Source: Mesoterricola sediminis
GTDB lineage: Bacteria > Acidobacteriota > Holophagae > Holophagales > Holophagaceae
Length of the DNA: 64,000 nucleotides
Assembly: GCF_030295425.1 (NCBI RefSeq)
Contig: NZ_AP027081.1
Location: 3,393,001-3,457,000 of the forward strand
Reading direction: 5' to 3'
The position numbers and the translations under genes were made by a program. The notes under the pieces were generated by a model, which ran no database searches, was not told the origin of the DNA, and saw nothing but the letters and a program-made list of their open reading frames with translations. Below are positions 8,444 to 16,338 of this stretch, piece after piece; positions within the stretch are counted from its first letter, which is position 1; each line of letters begins with the position of its first letter.

Positions 8444-9357
8444 CCGTGAAACTCCGCCGTTCCTTCCTCTACGTCCCCGGCAACATGCCCGGGATGCTCC
8501 AGAACATCCCGGTCTTCCAGGCCGACGGCGTCATGATCGACCTGGAGGACGCCGTGCCCCTCCAGGAGAAGGACGCCGCCCGCCTCCTGACCCGCAACTT
8601 CATCCAGGGCTTCAAGGACCGCCGCCTGGAGCTCTTCGTGCGCATCAACGGCCTCGACACCCCCTACGCCGAGGACGACCTCCGGGAGGTCCTGCCCGCC
8701 GTCCCCGACGGCATCCGCCTCCCGAAGGCCGACAACCCCGAGACCGTCGAGCGCCTCGACACCATGCTCACCGAGGCCGAGGAGCGCCTGGGCCTGCCCA
8801 TCGGGCACTTCAAGATCATCCCCTCCATCGAGAGCGCCCAGGGCGTCCTCAACTGCGTGGAGACCGCCAAGGCCTCCCCCCGCCTCGTCGCCCTCGCCTT
8901 CGGCGCCGAGGACTTCACCGCCAGCATGGAGATCGACCGCACCAAGTCCGGCGAGGAGCTCTTCTCCGCCCGGACCCGCATCATCTGGGCCGCCAAGGCC
9001 GCCGGCCTCCAGGCCATCGACACGATCTTCCCCGACGTCAACGACATGGACGCCCTCCGCGCCGAGACCGAGCTGGGCCGCCGCCTGGGCTTCACCGGCA
9101 AGTCCCTGGTGAACCCCCGGCAGATCGAGGTCATCCACGAGGTCTTCCGGCCCACCCAGGCGGAGATCGACCACGCCCTCGCCGTGCTGGACGCCATCAA
9201 GCGCGCCCGCGAGATGGGCACCGGCGTCATCAGCCTCAAGGGGCGCATGGTGGACGCCCCGGTGGTCACCCGCGCCGCCCGCGTCCTCAAGACCGCAGTC
9301 GCCTTCGGCATGATCGAGGTGGACCTTTCCGACGAGGTGATTCATGGCACGAAATAG
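8440..9357 (+). CDS. citE: Citrate lyase beta subunit
   Basis: A 305-residue CitE of the HpcH/HpaI-type TIM-barrel family. Marks are RSFLYVPGNMPGML at the N-terminus, DGVMIDLEDAVP with the metal-site Glu-Asp, FVRINGLDTPY, IIPSIESAQGVLN, FGAEDFTASM, and GFTGKSLVNPRQIEVIHEVF. It cleaves the citryl-thioester on CitD to oxaloacetate and acetyl-CitD. The start is taken at the ATG with GAGGAGG just upstream and overlaps the PPC gene by 4 bases. Its stop overlaps citF, so the three lyase subunits are translated together. Confidence 0.95.
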   Translation: MTVKLRRSFLYVPGNMPGMLQNIPVFQADGVMIDLEDAVPLQEKDAARLLTRNFIQGFKDRRLELFVRINGLDTPYAEDDLREVLPAVPDGIRLPKADNPETVERLDTMLTEAEERLGLPIGHFKIIPSIESAQGVLNCVETAKASPRLVALAFGAEDFTASMEIDRTKSGEELFSARTRIIWAAKAAGLQAIDTIFPDVNDMDALRAETELGRRLGFTGKSLVNPRQIEVIHEVFRPTQAEIDHALAVLDAIKRAREMGTGVISLKGRMVDAPVVTRAARVLKTAVAFGMIEVDLSDEVIHGTK

Positions 9358-10882
9358 CCTTGGACGGGAGATCCCCGACGTCTGGCGCGGCCGGAAGCTG
9401 GAGCCCTACCGGGATCCCTGGTCGAAGAAGCCCGAAGTCCTGCGCGCGACCCGCCCCCTGGTGCGGCGCTTCCCCGGCGACAGCAAGCTCCTCCCGAGCC
9501 TGAGGGCCGCCCTCGAGGCCTGCGAGCTGCGGGACGGCATGAACATCTCCACCCACCACCACCTCCGGAACGGCGACCTCCTCCTCAACCTCCTGGTGAA
9601 GGAGCTGGACGCCATGGGCCTGAAGGACATGGGCATCGCCTCCAGCTCCGTCCACGACGTGCACGCGGAGATCATCCCCTACATCCGCAAGGGCGTGATC
9701 ACCCGCATCGAGACCGGCGTCAACGGGCTCATCGCCAAGATGGTGAGCCGGGGCGAGCTGCGCTGCGACATCATCGTCCGCAGCCACGGCGGCCGCGCCC
9801 GTTCCATCGTCACCGGCGAGGTGGAGATCGACGCCGCCTTCATCGCGGCCCCCTGCTGCGACGAGACCGGGAACATGAACGGGGTGATGGGCCGTTCCGC
9901 CTGCGGCAGCCTCGGCTACGCGCACACCGACGCCCGCTACGCCAAGAAGGTCGTGGCCGTCACCGACAACCTCGTCAGCTTCCCGGCCGCCCCCATCAGC
10001 ATCAGCTCCAGCGACGTGGACTACGTCGTCCAGATCGAGAGCCTCGGGGACCCCTCCAAGATCGTCAGCACCACCACCCGCGTCACCCGCGACCCCGCCG
10101 GCCTCCTCATCGCCAAGTACGCGGCCGAGGTGATCCAGGCCTCCGGCCTCCTCAAGGACGGCTTCTCCTTCCAGACCGGCGCCGGCGGCACCTCCCTCGC
10201 CGTGGCCGACAACGTCAGGAAGATGATGGCCGAGGCCCGGGTCAAGGGCAGCTTCGGCTGCGGCGGCATCACCGGCTACTTCGTGGACATGCTCGAGGAG
10301 GGCTACTTCCAGACCCTCTTCGACGTGCAGTGCTTCGACCAGCGCGCCGTGGAGTCCATGCGCGTGAACCCCGGCCACCGGGAGATCAGCGCCGACCTCT
10401 ACGCCAGCCCCTTCAACCGCGGCTGCATCGCCAACATGCTGGACTGCGTCATCCTCGGCGCCACCGAGGTCGACGTTGACTACAACGTGAACGTGAACAC
10501 CGAGTCCAGCGGCTGGCTCCTCCACAACACCGGCGGCCACTGCGACGTCGCGGCCGGGGCCAAGCTGGCCATCGTCGTGGCCCCCTCCATCCGCGGGCGC
10601 CTGCCCGTGGTGCGCGAGTCCGTCACCACCGTCACCACCCCCGGCGAGACCGTGGACGTGGTCGTCACCGAGCGGGGCATCTGCGTCGCGGACCGCCACG
10701 AGGACCTCAAGCGGGAGCTCCTGCGCAGGAACCTCCCCGTCAAGGAGATCCACGACTTCCACGAGGAGATCACCCGCGTGACCGGCAAGCCCCGGGCCCT
10801 CGAATTCGAGGACGAGATCGTCGCCCTCGTGGAATACCGGGACGGCACGATCATCGACGTCGTGAGGCAGGTCCGTGACTGA
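9344..10882 (+). CDS. citF: Citrate lyase alpha subunit (citrate CoA-transferase)
   Basis: A 512-residue CitF of the CoA-transferase family. Family stretches include NISTHHHLRNGDLLLN, GIASSSVHDVHAEI, IDAAFIAAPCCDETGNMNG, GGHCDVAAGAKLAIVV and, near the end, VTGKPRALEFEDEIVALVEYRDG. It swaps acetate for citrate on the carrier arm of CitD, making citryl-CitD for the beta subunit. It is coupled to citE by a 14-base overlap and to citXG by an 8-base overlap. Length matches the family. Confidence 0.95.
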   Translation: MARNSLGREIPDVWRGRKLEPYRDPWSKKPEVLRATRPLVRRFPGDSKLLPSLRAALEACELRDGMNISTHHHLRNGDLLLNLLVKELDAMGLKDMGIASSSVHDVHAEIIPYIRKGVITRIETGVNGLIAKMVSRGELRCDIIVRSHGGRARSIVTGEVEIDAAFIAAPCCDETGNMNGVMGRSACGSLGYAHTDARYAKKVVAVTDNLVSFPAAPISISSSDVDYVVQIESLGDPSKIVSTTTRVTRDPAGLLIAKYAAEVIQASGLLKDGFSFQTGAGGTSLAVADNVRKMMAEARVKGSFGCGGITGYFVDMLEEGYFQTLFDVQCFDQRAVESMRVNPGHREISADLYASPFNRGCIANMLDCVILGATEVDVDYNVNVNTESSGWLLHNTGGHCDVAAGAKLAIVVAPSIRGRLPVVRESVTTVTTPGETVDVVVTERGICVADRHEDLKRELLRRNLPVKEIHDFHEEITRVTGKPRALEFEDEIVALVEYRDGTIIDVVRQVRD

Positions 10883-12173
10883 CCCCGCCGACTTCCTCGA
10901 AGCCCGGGACGCGCGCCAGCGCGAGCTGACGCGCGCCCTGTTCCTCTTCGAGGGATCGGGCTGCCTCCTCATGGCCGGCACCAACGTGCCCGGCCCGGAC
11001 AAGCACGCCGGGGGCCTCGCCGCCCTCCTGGACGAGGCCCTGGAGCGCCTGGCCCGCACCCATCCCTTCCGGATCCTGGTGTCGGGCCTGGACGCCCTGG
11101 GGCCCTGGCGCCTGGCCCACGTCCCCGCCCCCGCCGAGGCCGTCAAGGCCGCCGCGGTGGCCGTGGAGGGCCTGGACCCCGCCGCGCGCCTCCTGGACCT
11201 GGACGTGTACCGGCCCAATGGCTCCCAGGCGGGCCGGGCCGCCCTGGGCCTGCCCCCCCGCACCTGCCTCCTGTGCGACCGGCCCGCGGTGGACTGCATC
11301 CGCAGCCAGGCCCACCCGGTGGAGGACCTGCGCGCCCAGGTCGACCGCCTCCTGGCCACCGTCCGCCGCGCCCCCACCCGCATCGCCATCGACCAGCTCG
11401 CCGAGGGCCTCCACCTGGGCGCCCTCCGGGAGCTGGAGCTGACCCCCAAGCCCGGCCTCGTGGACCGGCGCGACCGGGGCAGCCACCCCGACCTCTCCTT
11501 CGACGCCATGCGGACCTCCGCCCAGCTCCTGCCCCAGTACTACGAGGACCTCCTCGGGCGGGGCGGCTGCCAGGCGCCCCTGGCCGGATGCGTGGAGGCC
11601 GGCCGCGACGCCGAGGCCCGCATGTTCGCCGAGATCGGCACCAACGGGCACCGCGGCTACATCTTCCTGTCGGGCCTCGCCCTCCTGGGGGCCTGCGCCT
11701 CCGGGGGCCGCCTGGAGGCCCTCCCCGGCGCCATCGCCCAGGTGGCCGCCGCCTTCTTCCAGGCCCATCCGCCGGCCCCCTCCACCCACGGCGCCAGCAT
11801 CCGGGCCCGCCTGGGTCTGGGGGGCATCCAGGCGGAGGCCGAACGCGGCCTGCCGGCCGTGTTCGAGACCGGCTGGCCCGCCTACCGCGCCGCCCTCGCC
11901 CGGGGCTGGGACCCGGACCGGGCCGCCTTCAAGCTCATGGCCGTCCTCATGCAGGTCCTGGAGGACACCACCATGGTCCGCCGCGGAGGCCTGGCCGGCC
12001 TGGCCCGCCTGCGGGAGGCGGGCGCCCAGCTCGAGGCCCTCCTGGACGCCGGGGACGACCCCCTCCCCTACCTGACCGCCCTGAACCTGGCCTGGTGCCG
12101 GGACAACCTCACCATGGGCGGGGTCGCCGACTGCATGGCCCTGACCTTCGCCCTCCACGACGCCGCCCATTAG
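10875..12173 (+). CDS. citXG: CitXG fusion: apo-citrate lyase prosthetic-group transferase plus triphosphoribosyl-dephospho-CoA synthase
   Basis: A 432-residue fusion. The first ~170 residues are CitX: an FLEARDARQREL start, then RTCLLCDRPAVDCIRSQAHPV. This part transfers the triphosphoribosyl-dephospho-CoA arm to Ser14 of CitD. The remainder is CitG: ELTPKPGLVDRRDRGSHPDLSF, TNGHRGYIFLSGLALLG, STHGASIRARLG and a DNLTMGGVADCMALT C-terminus. This part makes the arm from ATP and dephospho-CoA. The fusion order X-G is known in other bacteria. With citC, D, E and F it completes a self-sufficient citrate lyase set. Confidence 0.92.
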   Translation: MTDPADFLEARDARQRELTRALFLFEGSGCLLMAGTNVPGPDKHAGGLAALLDEALERLARTHPFRILVSGLDALGPWRLAHVPAPAEAVKAAAVAVEGLDPAARLLDLDVYRPNGSQAGRAALGLPPRTCLLCDRPAVDCIRSQAHPVEDLRAQVDRLLATVRRAPTRIAIDQLAEGLHLGALRELELTPKPGLVDRRDRGSHPDLSFDAMRTSAQLLPQYYEDLLGRGGCQAPLAGCVEAGRDAEARMFAEIGTNGHRGYIFLSGLALLGACASGGRLEALPGAIAQVAAAFFQAHPPAPSTHGASIRARLGLGGIQAEAERGLPAVFETGWPAYRAALARGWDPDRAAFKLMAVLMQVLEDTTMVRRGGLAGLARLREAGAQLEALLDAGDDPLPYLTALNLAWCRDNLTMGGVADCMALTFALHDAAH

Positions 12174-12388
12174 CGTCCCATCCATCCTGGGTCCGGCGCG
12201 CTGGGGCCGTGCGGGAGGCCCGTTCACGGGGAGCCGGGCGGGTTCGGGAGGCGGCGCCACCCCGGTGACGGCGGTCACAGGCGGGCGGAGCCGCTTGACG
12301 TTCCGTCCGCTTTGGTTGAGAATGAGTCTCGATCCTATTGTGTGACGCCCGCCCGGCGTCCCCCCGAACCCGGCCCCCGGAGCCCGCC
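12174..12388 (+). promoter_or_regulatory. Upstream region of the cytochrome peroxidase operon with a Fur-like inverted repeat
   Basis: This 215-base gap ends the cit operon and leads into the peroxidase gene. At about 12,316-12,333 it reads TTGAGAATGAGTCTCGAT, a 7-1-7 inverted repeat (TGAGAAT-G-AGTCTCG) of the Fur-box type, followed by a TATTGT that could be a -10 element. The start codon is about 55 bases further on. A related string precedes the ApbE gene (about 28,250-28,266). The Fur assignment is by resemblance only. I see no gene in the gap. Confidence 0.45.
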
Positions 12389-13537
12389 ATGCGTCTGCGC
12401 ACGCTCGCCCTTTGTCTGCCCGTCGCCCTCCTGGCCTGCGGCGGCGCCCTCGCCCCCACCCGCGGAGGCCTGTCCGCTGAAGCCCAGCTGGGCGAGGCCA
12501 TCTTCAAGGACACGCGCCTGTCGGCCTCCGGCCAGCAGGCCTGCGCCACCTGCCACGTGGCCGCCGACGCCCACGGCGCCCCCAACGCCTTCCCCGCCCA
12601 GTTCGGCGGCGCCGCCCTGGACCTCCAGGGCACCCGCCAGTCCCCCTCCATCCGCTACCTCGCCACGAACACCCCCTTCTTCTTCGACAAGGAGGGGACC
12701 CCCACCGGCGGGTTCTTCTGGGACGGGCGGGTGGACACCCTCGCGGAGCAGGCCGGAGGCCCCTTCCTGAACCCCCTGGAGATGGCCATGCCCGGCAAGG
12801 CGGCGGTGGTGGAGCGCCTCGCCCAGGGGGCGTACGCGGACGCCTTCCGCCAGACCTACGGGGCCGCCATCTTCGCCGACACCGAGGCGGCCTACCGCGC
12901 CATGACCCTGGCCCTCCAGCGCTACCAGCTGGAGGATCCCGCCTTCCGGCCCTACGACAGCAAGTACGACGCCTTCCTGGACGGGAAGGTCCGCCTCAGC
13001 GACGCCGAAGCCCGGGGCCTCGCCCTCTTCAACGATCCCCGCAAGGGCAACTGCGCCGCCTGCCACCCCTCCACCCGGGGCGCCGACGGCAGCCGCCCCC
13101 TGTTCACCGACTTCACCTACGACGCCCTCGGCGTCCCCCGGAACCCCGCCCTCCAGGCCAACGCCGATCCCGCCCACTTCGACCTGGGCCTGGGGGCGCG
13201 CCTGGGCCGGGAGGACCTCTACGGCGCCTTCAAGGTGCCCAGCCTCCGCAACGTGGCCAGGCGCAAGGCCCTCTTCCACAACGGCCGGTTCACCTCCCTC
13301 AAGGAGGCCGTCACCTTCTACGTCCAGCGGGACACCAACCCGGAGAAGTGGTACCCCCGCGACGCGGACGGCAACGTGGTGAAGTTCGACGACCTGCCCC
13401 CCGCCTTCCGCCGGAACGTGAACGTCACGGAAGCCCCGTACGACCGGACCCCGGGCCAGGCCCCGGCCCTCGACGAGGCCGAGATCGACGATCTGGTCGC
13501 CTTCCTCCAGACCCTCAACGACGGCTTCCAGCCGTGA
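12389..13537 (+). CDS. Di-heme cytochrome c peroxidase family lipoprotein (CcpA/MauG type)
   Basis: A 382-residue exported di-heme protein. The leader MRLRTLALCLPVALLAC ends in a lipobox (LLAC|GG), so it should be lipid-anchored. Heme-binding sites are C52-ATCH-56 and C222-AACH-226. Family stretches include RQSPSIRYLATNTPFFFDKEG, FFWDGRVDTLAEQA, PLEMAMP and VPSLRNVARRKALFHNGRF. The family reduces H2O2 in the periplasm with electrons from c-type cytochromes, or oxidises substrates (MauG). The start is chosen for the signal peptide; an upstream GTG-started frame would bury it. A porin gene follows 17 bases later. The Fur-like box suggests iron control. Confidence 0.88.
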   Translation: MRLRTLALCLPVALLACGGALAPTRGGLSAEAQLGEAIFKDTRLSASGQQACATCHVAADAHGAPNAFPAQFGGAALDLQGTRQSPSIRYLATNTPFFFDKEGTPTGGFFWDGRVDTLAEQAGGPFLNPLEMAMPGKAAVVERLAQGAYADAFRQTYGAAIFADTEAAYRAMTLALQRYQLEDPAFRPYDSKYDAFLDGKVRLSDAEARGLALFNDPRKGNCAACHPSTRGADGSRPLFTDFTYDALGVPRNPALQANADPAHFDLGLGARLGREDLYGAFKVPSLRNVARRKALFHNGRFTSLKEAVTFYVQRDTNPEKWYPRDADGNVVKFDDLPPAFRRNVNVTEAPYDRTPGQAPALDEAEIDDLVAFLQTLNDGFQP

Positions 13538-13554
13538 CCCGCCCAGGAGCCCCC

Positions 13555-14745
13555 ATGCGCACCGCCCCCCTTTCCCTCGCCCTCCTCCTCGCCGCCGCGC
13601 CCCTGGCCGCCCAGACCCCGGACCTCGCCGAGAAGGTCGAGCGCCTCTCCCGGGAGGTGGAGCGCCTGAAGGCCGAAGCCGCCCCCGCCCAGCCCTCCAG
13701 CACCAGCATCCTCGGCTACGGGGAGATCGTCTTCTCCCGCTACCGCCGGGACGGCGCCAAGGACACCGCGGACCTGCGGCGCTTCGTCCTCGGGGTGACC
13801 CACGCCTTCGACGCCGACACCGAACTCGTCACCGAGGTGGAGGTGGAGCACGCCGTCAGCTCCGCCGACGACAAGGGCGAAGTGGAGATCGAGCAGGCCT
13901 ACATCCTCCACCGCCTCTCCCCGGCCTGGTCCATCCGCGCCGGCCTCTTCCTGGTGCCCTCGGGCCTCCTCAACGAGCGCCACGAGCCCACCGTCTACTA
14001 CGGCGTGGAGCGCAACCTGGTGGAGACCGCCATCATCCCCAGCACCTGGCGCGAGGGCGGCGTCCAGGTCGCCGGCGACCTGGGGTCCGGCTTCCTCCTC
14101 CAGGCCGGCGTCAGCACCGGCTTCGACCTGGGCAAGTGGGACGCCTCCTCCACCGAGGGCGCCGAATCCCCCCTCGGCGCGGTCCACCAGGAGCTGAGCG
14201 GGGCCAAGGCCCACGACCTGGCCGTCTTCGGGGCCCTCAACTGGCGCGGCGTGCCGGGCCTGCACCTGGGGGCCTCCATCTTCCACGGCAAGGGCAGCCA
14301 CGCCGCCTCCGGCGTCCCCCCCCTCTCCGCGACCCTCTGGGAGGCCCACGGGCGCTGGACCCCCGGCGCCTGGGACCTGAGCGCCCTCTACGCCCGGGGC
14401 GAGATCTCCGGCACCGCCGCCTTCAACCAGCCCCTGGTGGGCTTCCCCACCCTCATGCCCAGGACCTTCGACGGCTGGTACGTCCAGGCCGCGCGCCAGG
14501 TGTGGGCCTCCGGCCCGCGCGCCCTGGCGGCCTTCGCCCGGTTCGAGACCGTGAACACGGCGGCCGCCTTCGCGACCCTGAGCCCGGCCAGCCTCACCCC
14601 CGCCCCGGCCCGGGCGGAGCGGGTGTGGACCGCCGGGGCCAGCTTCAACCTCAACCCCCACGTGGTCGTGAAGGCGGACCTCCGCCGCTTCCGGGAGGAC
14701 CGGAACCAGGACCGCTTCAACCTGGGACTGGGCTGGGCGTTTTGA
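13555..14745 (+). CDS. Outer-membrane porin (phosphate-selective/OprP-like beta-barrel)
   Basis: A 396-residue exported barrel. A signal peptide ([20 protein letters not shown]) is followed by a short heptad-like coil (LAEKVERLSREVERLKAEA) and then alternating strands ending in an aromatic C-terminus, GLGWAF, as in outer-membrane porins. The stretch SILGYGEIVFSRYRRDG starts the barrel. It probably lets small solutes cross the outer membrane. It is co-transcribed with the cytochrome peroxidase gene, 17 bases upstream, under the Fur-like box. The cargo cannot be read from sequence. Confidence 0.75.
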   Translation: MRTAPLSLALLLAAAPLAAQTPDLAEKVERLSREVERLKAEAAPAQPSSTSILGYGEIVFSRYRRDGAKDTADLRRFVLGVTHAFDADTELVTEVEVEHAVSSADDKGEVEIEQAYILHRLSPAWSIRAGLFLVPSGLLNERHEPTVYYGVERNLVETAIIPSTWREGGVQVAGDLGSGFLLQAGVSTGFDLGKWDASSTEGAESPLGAVHQELSGAKAHDLAVFGALNWRGVPGLHLGASIFHGKGSHAASGVPPLSATLWEAHGRWTPGAWDLSALYARGEISGTAAFNQPLVGFPTLMPRTFDGWYVQAARQVWASGPRALAAFARFETVNTAAAFATLSPASLTPAPARAERVWTAGASFNLNPHVVVKADLRRFREDRNQDRFNLGLGWAF

Positions 14746-14757
14746 GGCCGGGCCTCA
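14743..14757. terminator. Short hairpin between convergent porin and thioredoxin-like genes
   Basis: TGAGGC-CGG-GCCTCA forms a 6-bp stem overlapping the two convergent stop regions. It has no T-run beyond the TTTT just before it on the plus strand, so it is only a candidate bidirectional terminator. Confidence 0.3.
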
Positions 14758-15228
14758 GGCCTTGGGCTTCCAGGCTTCGATGAAGGCTGCGATCTTCGCC
14801 CGGTCGTAGCCTTTGTCCTGCTCCAGCACGCCGGTGTCCTGGCTGTGGAGCAGCTTGCCCGCCGCATCCAGCACGAAGAGGTGGGGGTAGCCCGGCACCT
14901 TGGGGAACTGGGCGAGGAAGGCCTCGTTCCGGTGGGCCTTGCTGAAGTCCACGGGCACGGTCACGAAGGCGCGGTCCCGGAGGCCCGCCAGCTCCGCGTC
15001 GGCGGCGAAGAGGCCGTGGAGGCGGTGGCACCAGGGGCACCAGTTGCCGCCGACGATGAGGAGGATGCGGCGGCCCGACCGGGCTGCCTCCGCCTTCGCC
15101 GCCTCCAGATCCTTGAAGCTGTCCCGGGCCGGATCGTAGGGTCCGGTCTGGGGCGCCTTGGCGTCGGGAGGGGCGGCGAGGCCGGGCAGGGTCGCGGCGA
15201 GAAGGGCGGTCACGAGGAAGGCGCGCAT
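14755..15228 (-). CDS. Secreted thioredoxin-like protein (WCPWC)
   Basis: A 157-residue thioredoxin-fold protein with a signal peptide (MRAFLVTALLAATLPGLA). The active site is NWCPWCHRLH, near residues 63-72. Downstream FVTVPVDFSKAHRNEAF and VPGYPHLFVLDAAGK give the cis-proline strand of the Thioredoxin_7/DUF255-like subfamily. It likely acts as a periplasmic thiol reductant or disulfide handler. It reads convergently with the porin gene and is upstream of nothing obvious, so its partner is unknown. Confidence 0.82.
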   Translation of the reverse strand: MRAFLVTALLAATLPGLAAPPDAKAPQTGPYDPARDSFKDLEAAKAEAARSGRRILLIVGGNWCPWCHRLHGLFAADAELAGLRDRAFVTVPVDFSKAHRNEAFLAQFPKVPGYPHLFVLDAAGKLLHSQDTGVLEQDKGYDRAKIAAFIEAWKPKA

Positions 15229-15249
15229 GCAGGGCTCCGTTGCCTTCGA

Positions 15250-15717
15250 TCATAGCGCGGCGGGCGAGGTCTTCAGGAGGGAGACCGCCACCCGGATCTC
15301 GCCGCCGTCCTCGCCCCGCGGACCCACCTTGGCCAGGGTCGCGGCCCGGGCCAGGTCCGAGGCGGCATGGAGCTCGCCGAGCACGTCCACCGCCCGCTGG
15401 TGGGGGAGCGCCGCGTCCACCTTCAGGAAGACCTTGCGGAGGCCCGCGGGCTGGAGCAGGACGGCCTCGGCCACCCGGGCCCGGAGCGTCGCGGCGTCCA
15501 CCGCCTCCCGCTGCAGGAAGAGCCGGCCTTCCCCGTCCAGGCTCACCACGATGGGCGGGGCGGGAAGCCCCCGGGGGCCGTCCACGATCTGGGGCACGGC
15601 CACCTTCAGCGCCGGCACGAGGCCCGGCACCAGCACGATGAAGACGATCAGCAGCACCAGCACGATGTCGATGAGGGGCGTGATGTTGATGTCGGCGCGC
15701 GCGCGGCTCAGGTCCAT
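15250..15717 (-). CDS. exbD: ExbD/TolR biopolymer transport protein
   Basis: A 155-residue ExbD/TolR protein. A short cytoplasmic start (MDLSRARADINITPLIDIVLV) enters a single membrane helix with the proton-path aspartate (Asp17 in LIDIVLV), and a periplasmic domain follows. With ExbB/TolQ and TonB/TolA it passes proton-motive force to the outer membrane. No exbB or tonB is next to it, so it must work with partners elsewhere. The start at 15,717 is chosen for AAGGGAGGGAACC just upstream; a longer frame to 15,822 has no such support. Confidence 0.87.
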   Translation of the reverse strand: MDLSRARADINITPLIDIVLVLLIVFIVLVPGLVPALKVAVPQIVDGPRGLPAPPIVVSLDGEGRLFLQREAVDAATLRARVAEAVLLQPAGLRKVFLKVDAALPHQRAVDVLGELHAASDLARAATLAKVGPRGEDGGEIRVAVSLLKTSPAAL

Positions 15718-15989
15718 GGTTCCCTCCCTTGAAGCAGGCCGAAGGCCTGGCAGGTGATTCCCCGCGCCCTTCACAAACGGCCGACGCCGGCCCGGGGGCC
15801 GGCGTCTGAACCTGTTCCTCAAAGAGCGTTGCCCAAGCTTCAGGCCATTCGCTCGCCCGTCAAGATCGCCCCGCCTGAAGTTACGCGGCCGTGAGAAACC
15901 CCCCGCGGCAAGGCCCTTCCGTCACGAGGGCGTCACGCCGAGGCGGAAACCCCCTGCGAAGGGCCCCGCGCGGGGAGGGCGTCCGGCGC
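15718..15989. other. Gene-free gap with a GC-rich perfect hairpin
   Basis: No gene is seen in this 272-base gap. At about 15,783-15,806 the sequence GACGCCGGCCC-gg-GGGCCGGCGTC is an almost continuous palindrome. It could end transcription of the minus-strand thiamine-binding gene upstream, though it lacks a T-run on either side. The rest is featureless to me. Confidence 0.4.
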
Positions 15990-16289
15990 CTACCCCAGCT
16001 TCTCCCGGAGGCTGCGCAGCTTGTCCCCCATCCGCTGCTCCCGGTCGGAGCGGGTGCCGAACTTCACGTCGGTGTGGATGCGGGGGACGCCCATGGCGTG
16101 GAGCCGCTCGTGGCAGGCGCGGATCGTCCCGAAGACCGCCTCCCAGTCCCCCTCCAGGTTGGTGCCGTTGGCGTGGGTCTCGAAGGTGAGGCCGCTGGCC
16201 TGGAGCACCCGCTCCAGCTCGGCGATGTAGGGGGAGAGGCTGACCCCGACCCCCACGGGGACGACGGTGAAATCGGCGATGACGTGCAT
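15990..16289 (-). CDS. MTH1187/YkoF-family thiamine-binding protein (UPF0045)
   Basis: A 99-residue protein of the MTH1187/UPF0045 family: IADFTVVPVGVGVSLSPYI at the N-terminus, FETHANGTNLEGDWEAVF in the middle, VPRIHTDVKFGTRSDR toward the end. Members form small ferredoxin-like dimers or tetramers and several bind thiamine or related pyrimidines. Its role in the cell is not well fixed. It stands alone on the minus strand just downstream of the first M13 peptidase gene (50-base gap) and could share its transcript. Confidence 0.85.
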   Translation of the reverse strand: MHVIADFTVVPVGVGVSLSPYIAELERVLQASGLTFETHANGTNLEGDWEAVFGTIRACHERLHAMGVPRIHTDVKFGTRSDREQRMGDKLRSLREKLG

Positions 16290-16338
16290 GGACCACCTCC
16301 CTTCCAGGATCCCACGCCGGCCCTGGCCGGGAGGCCGG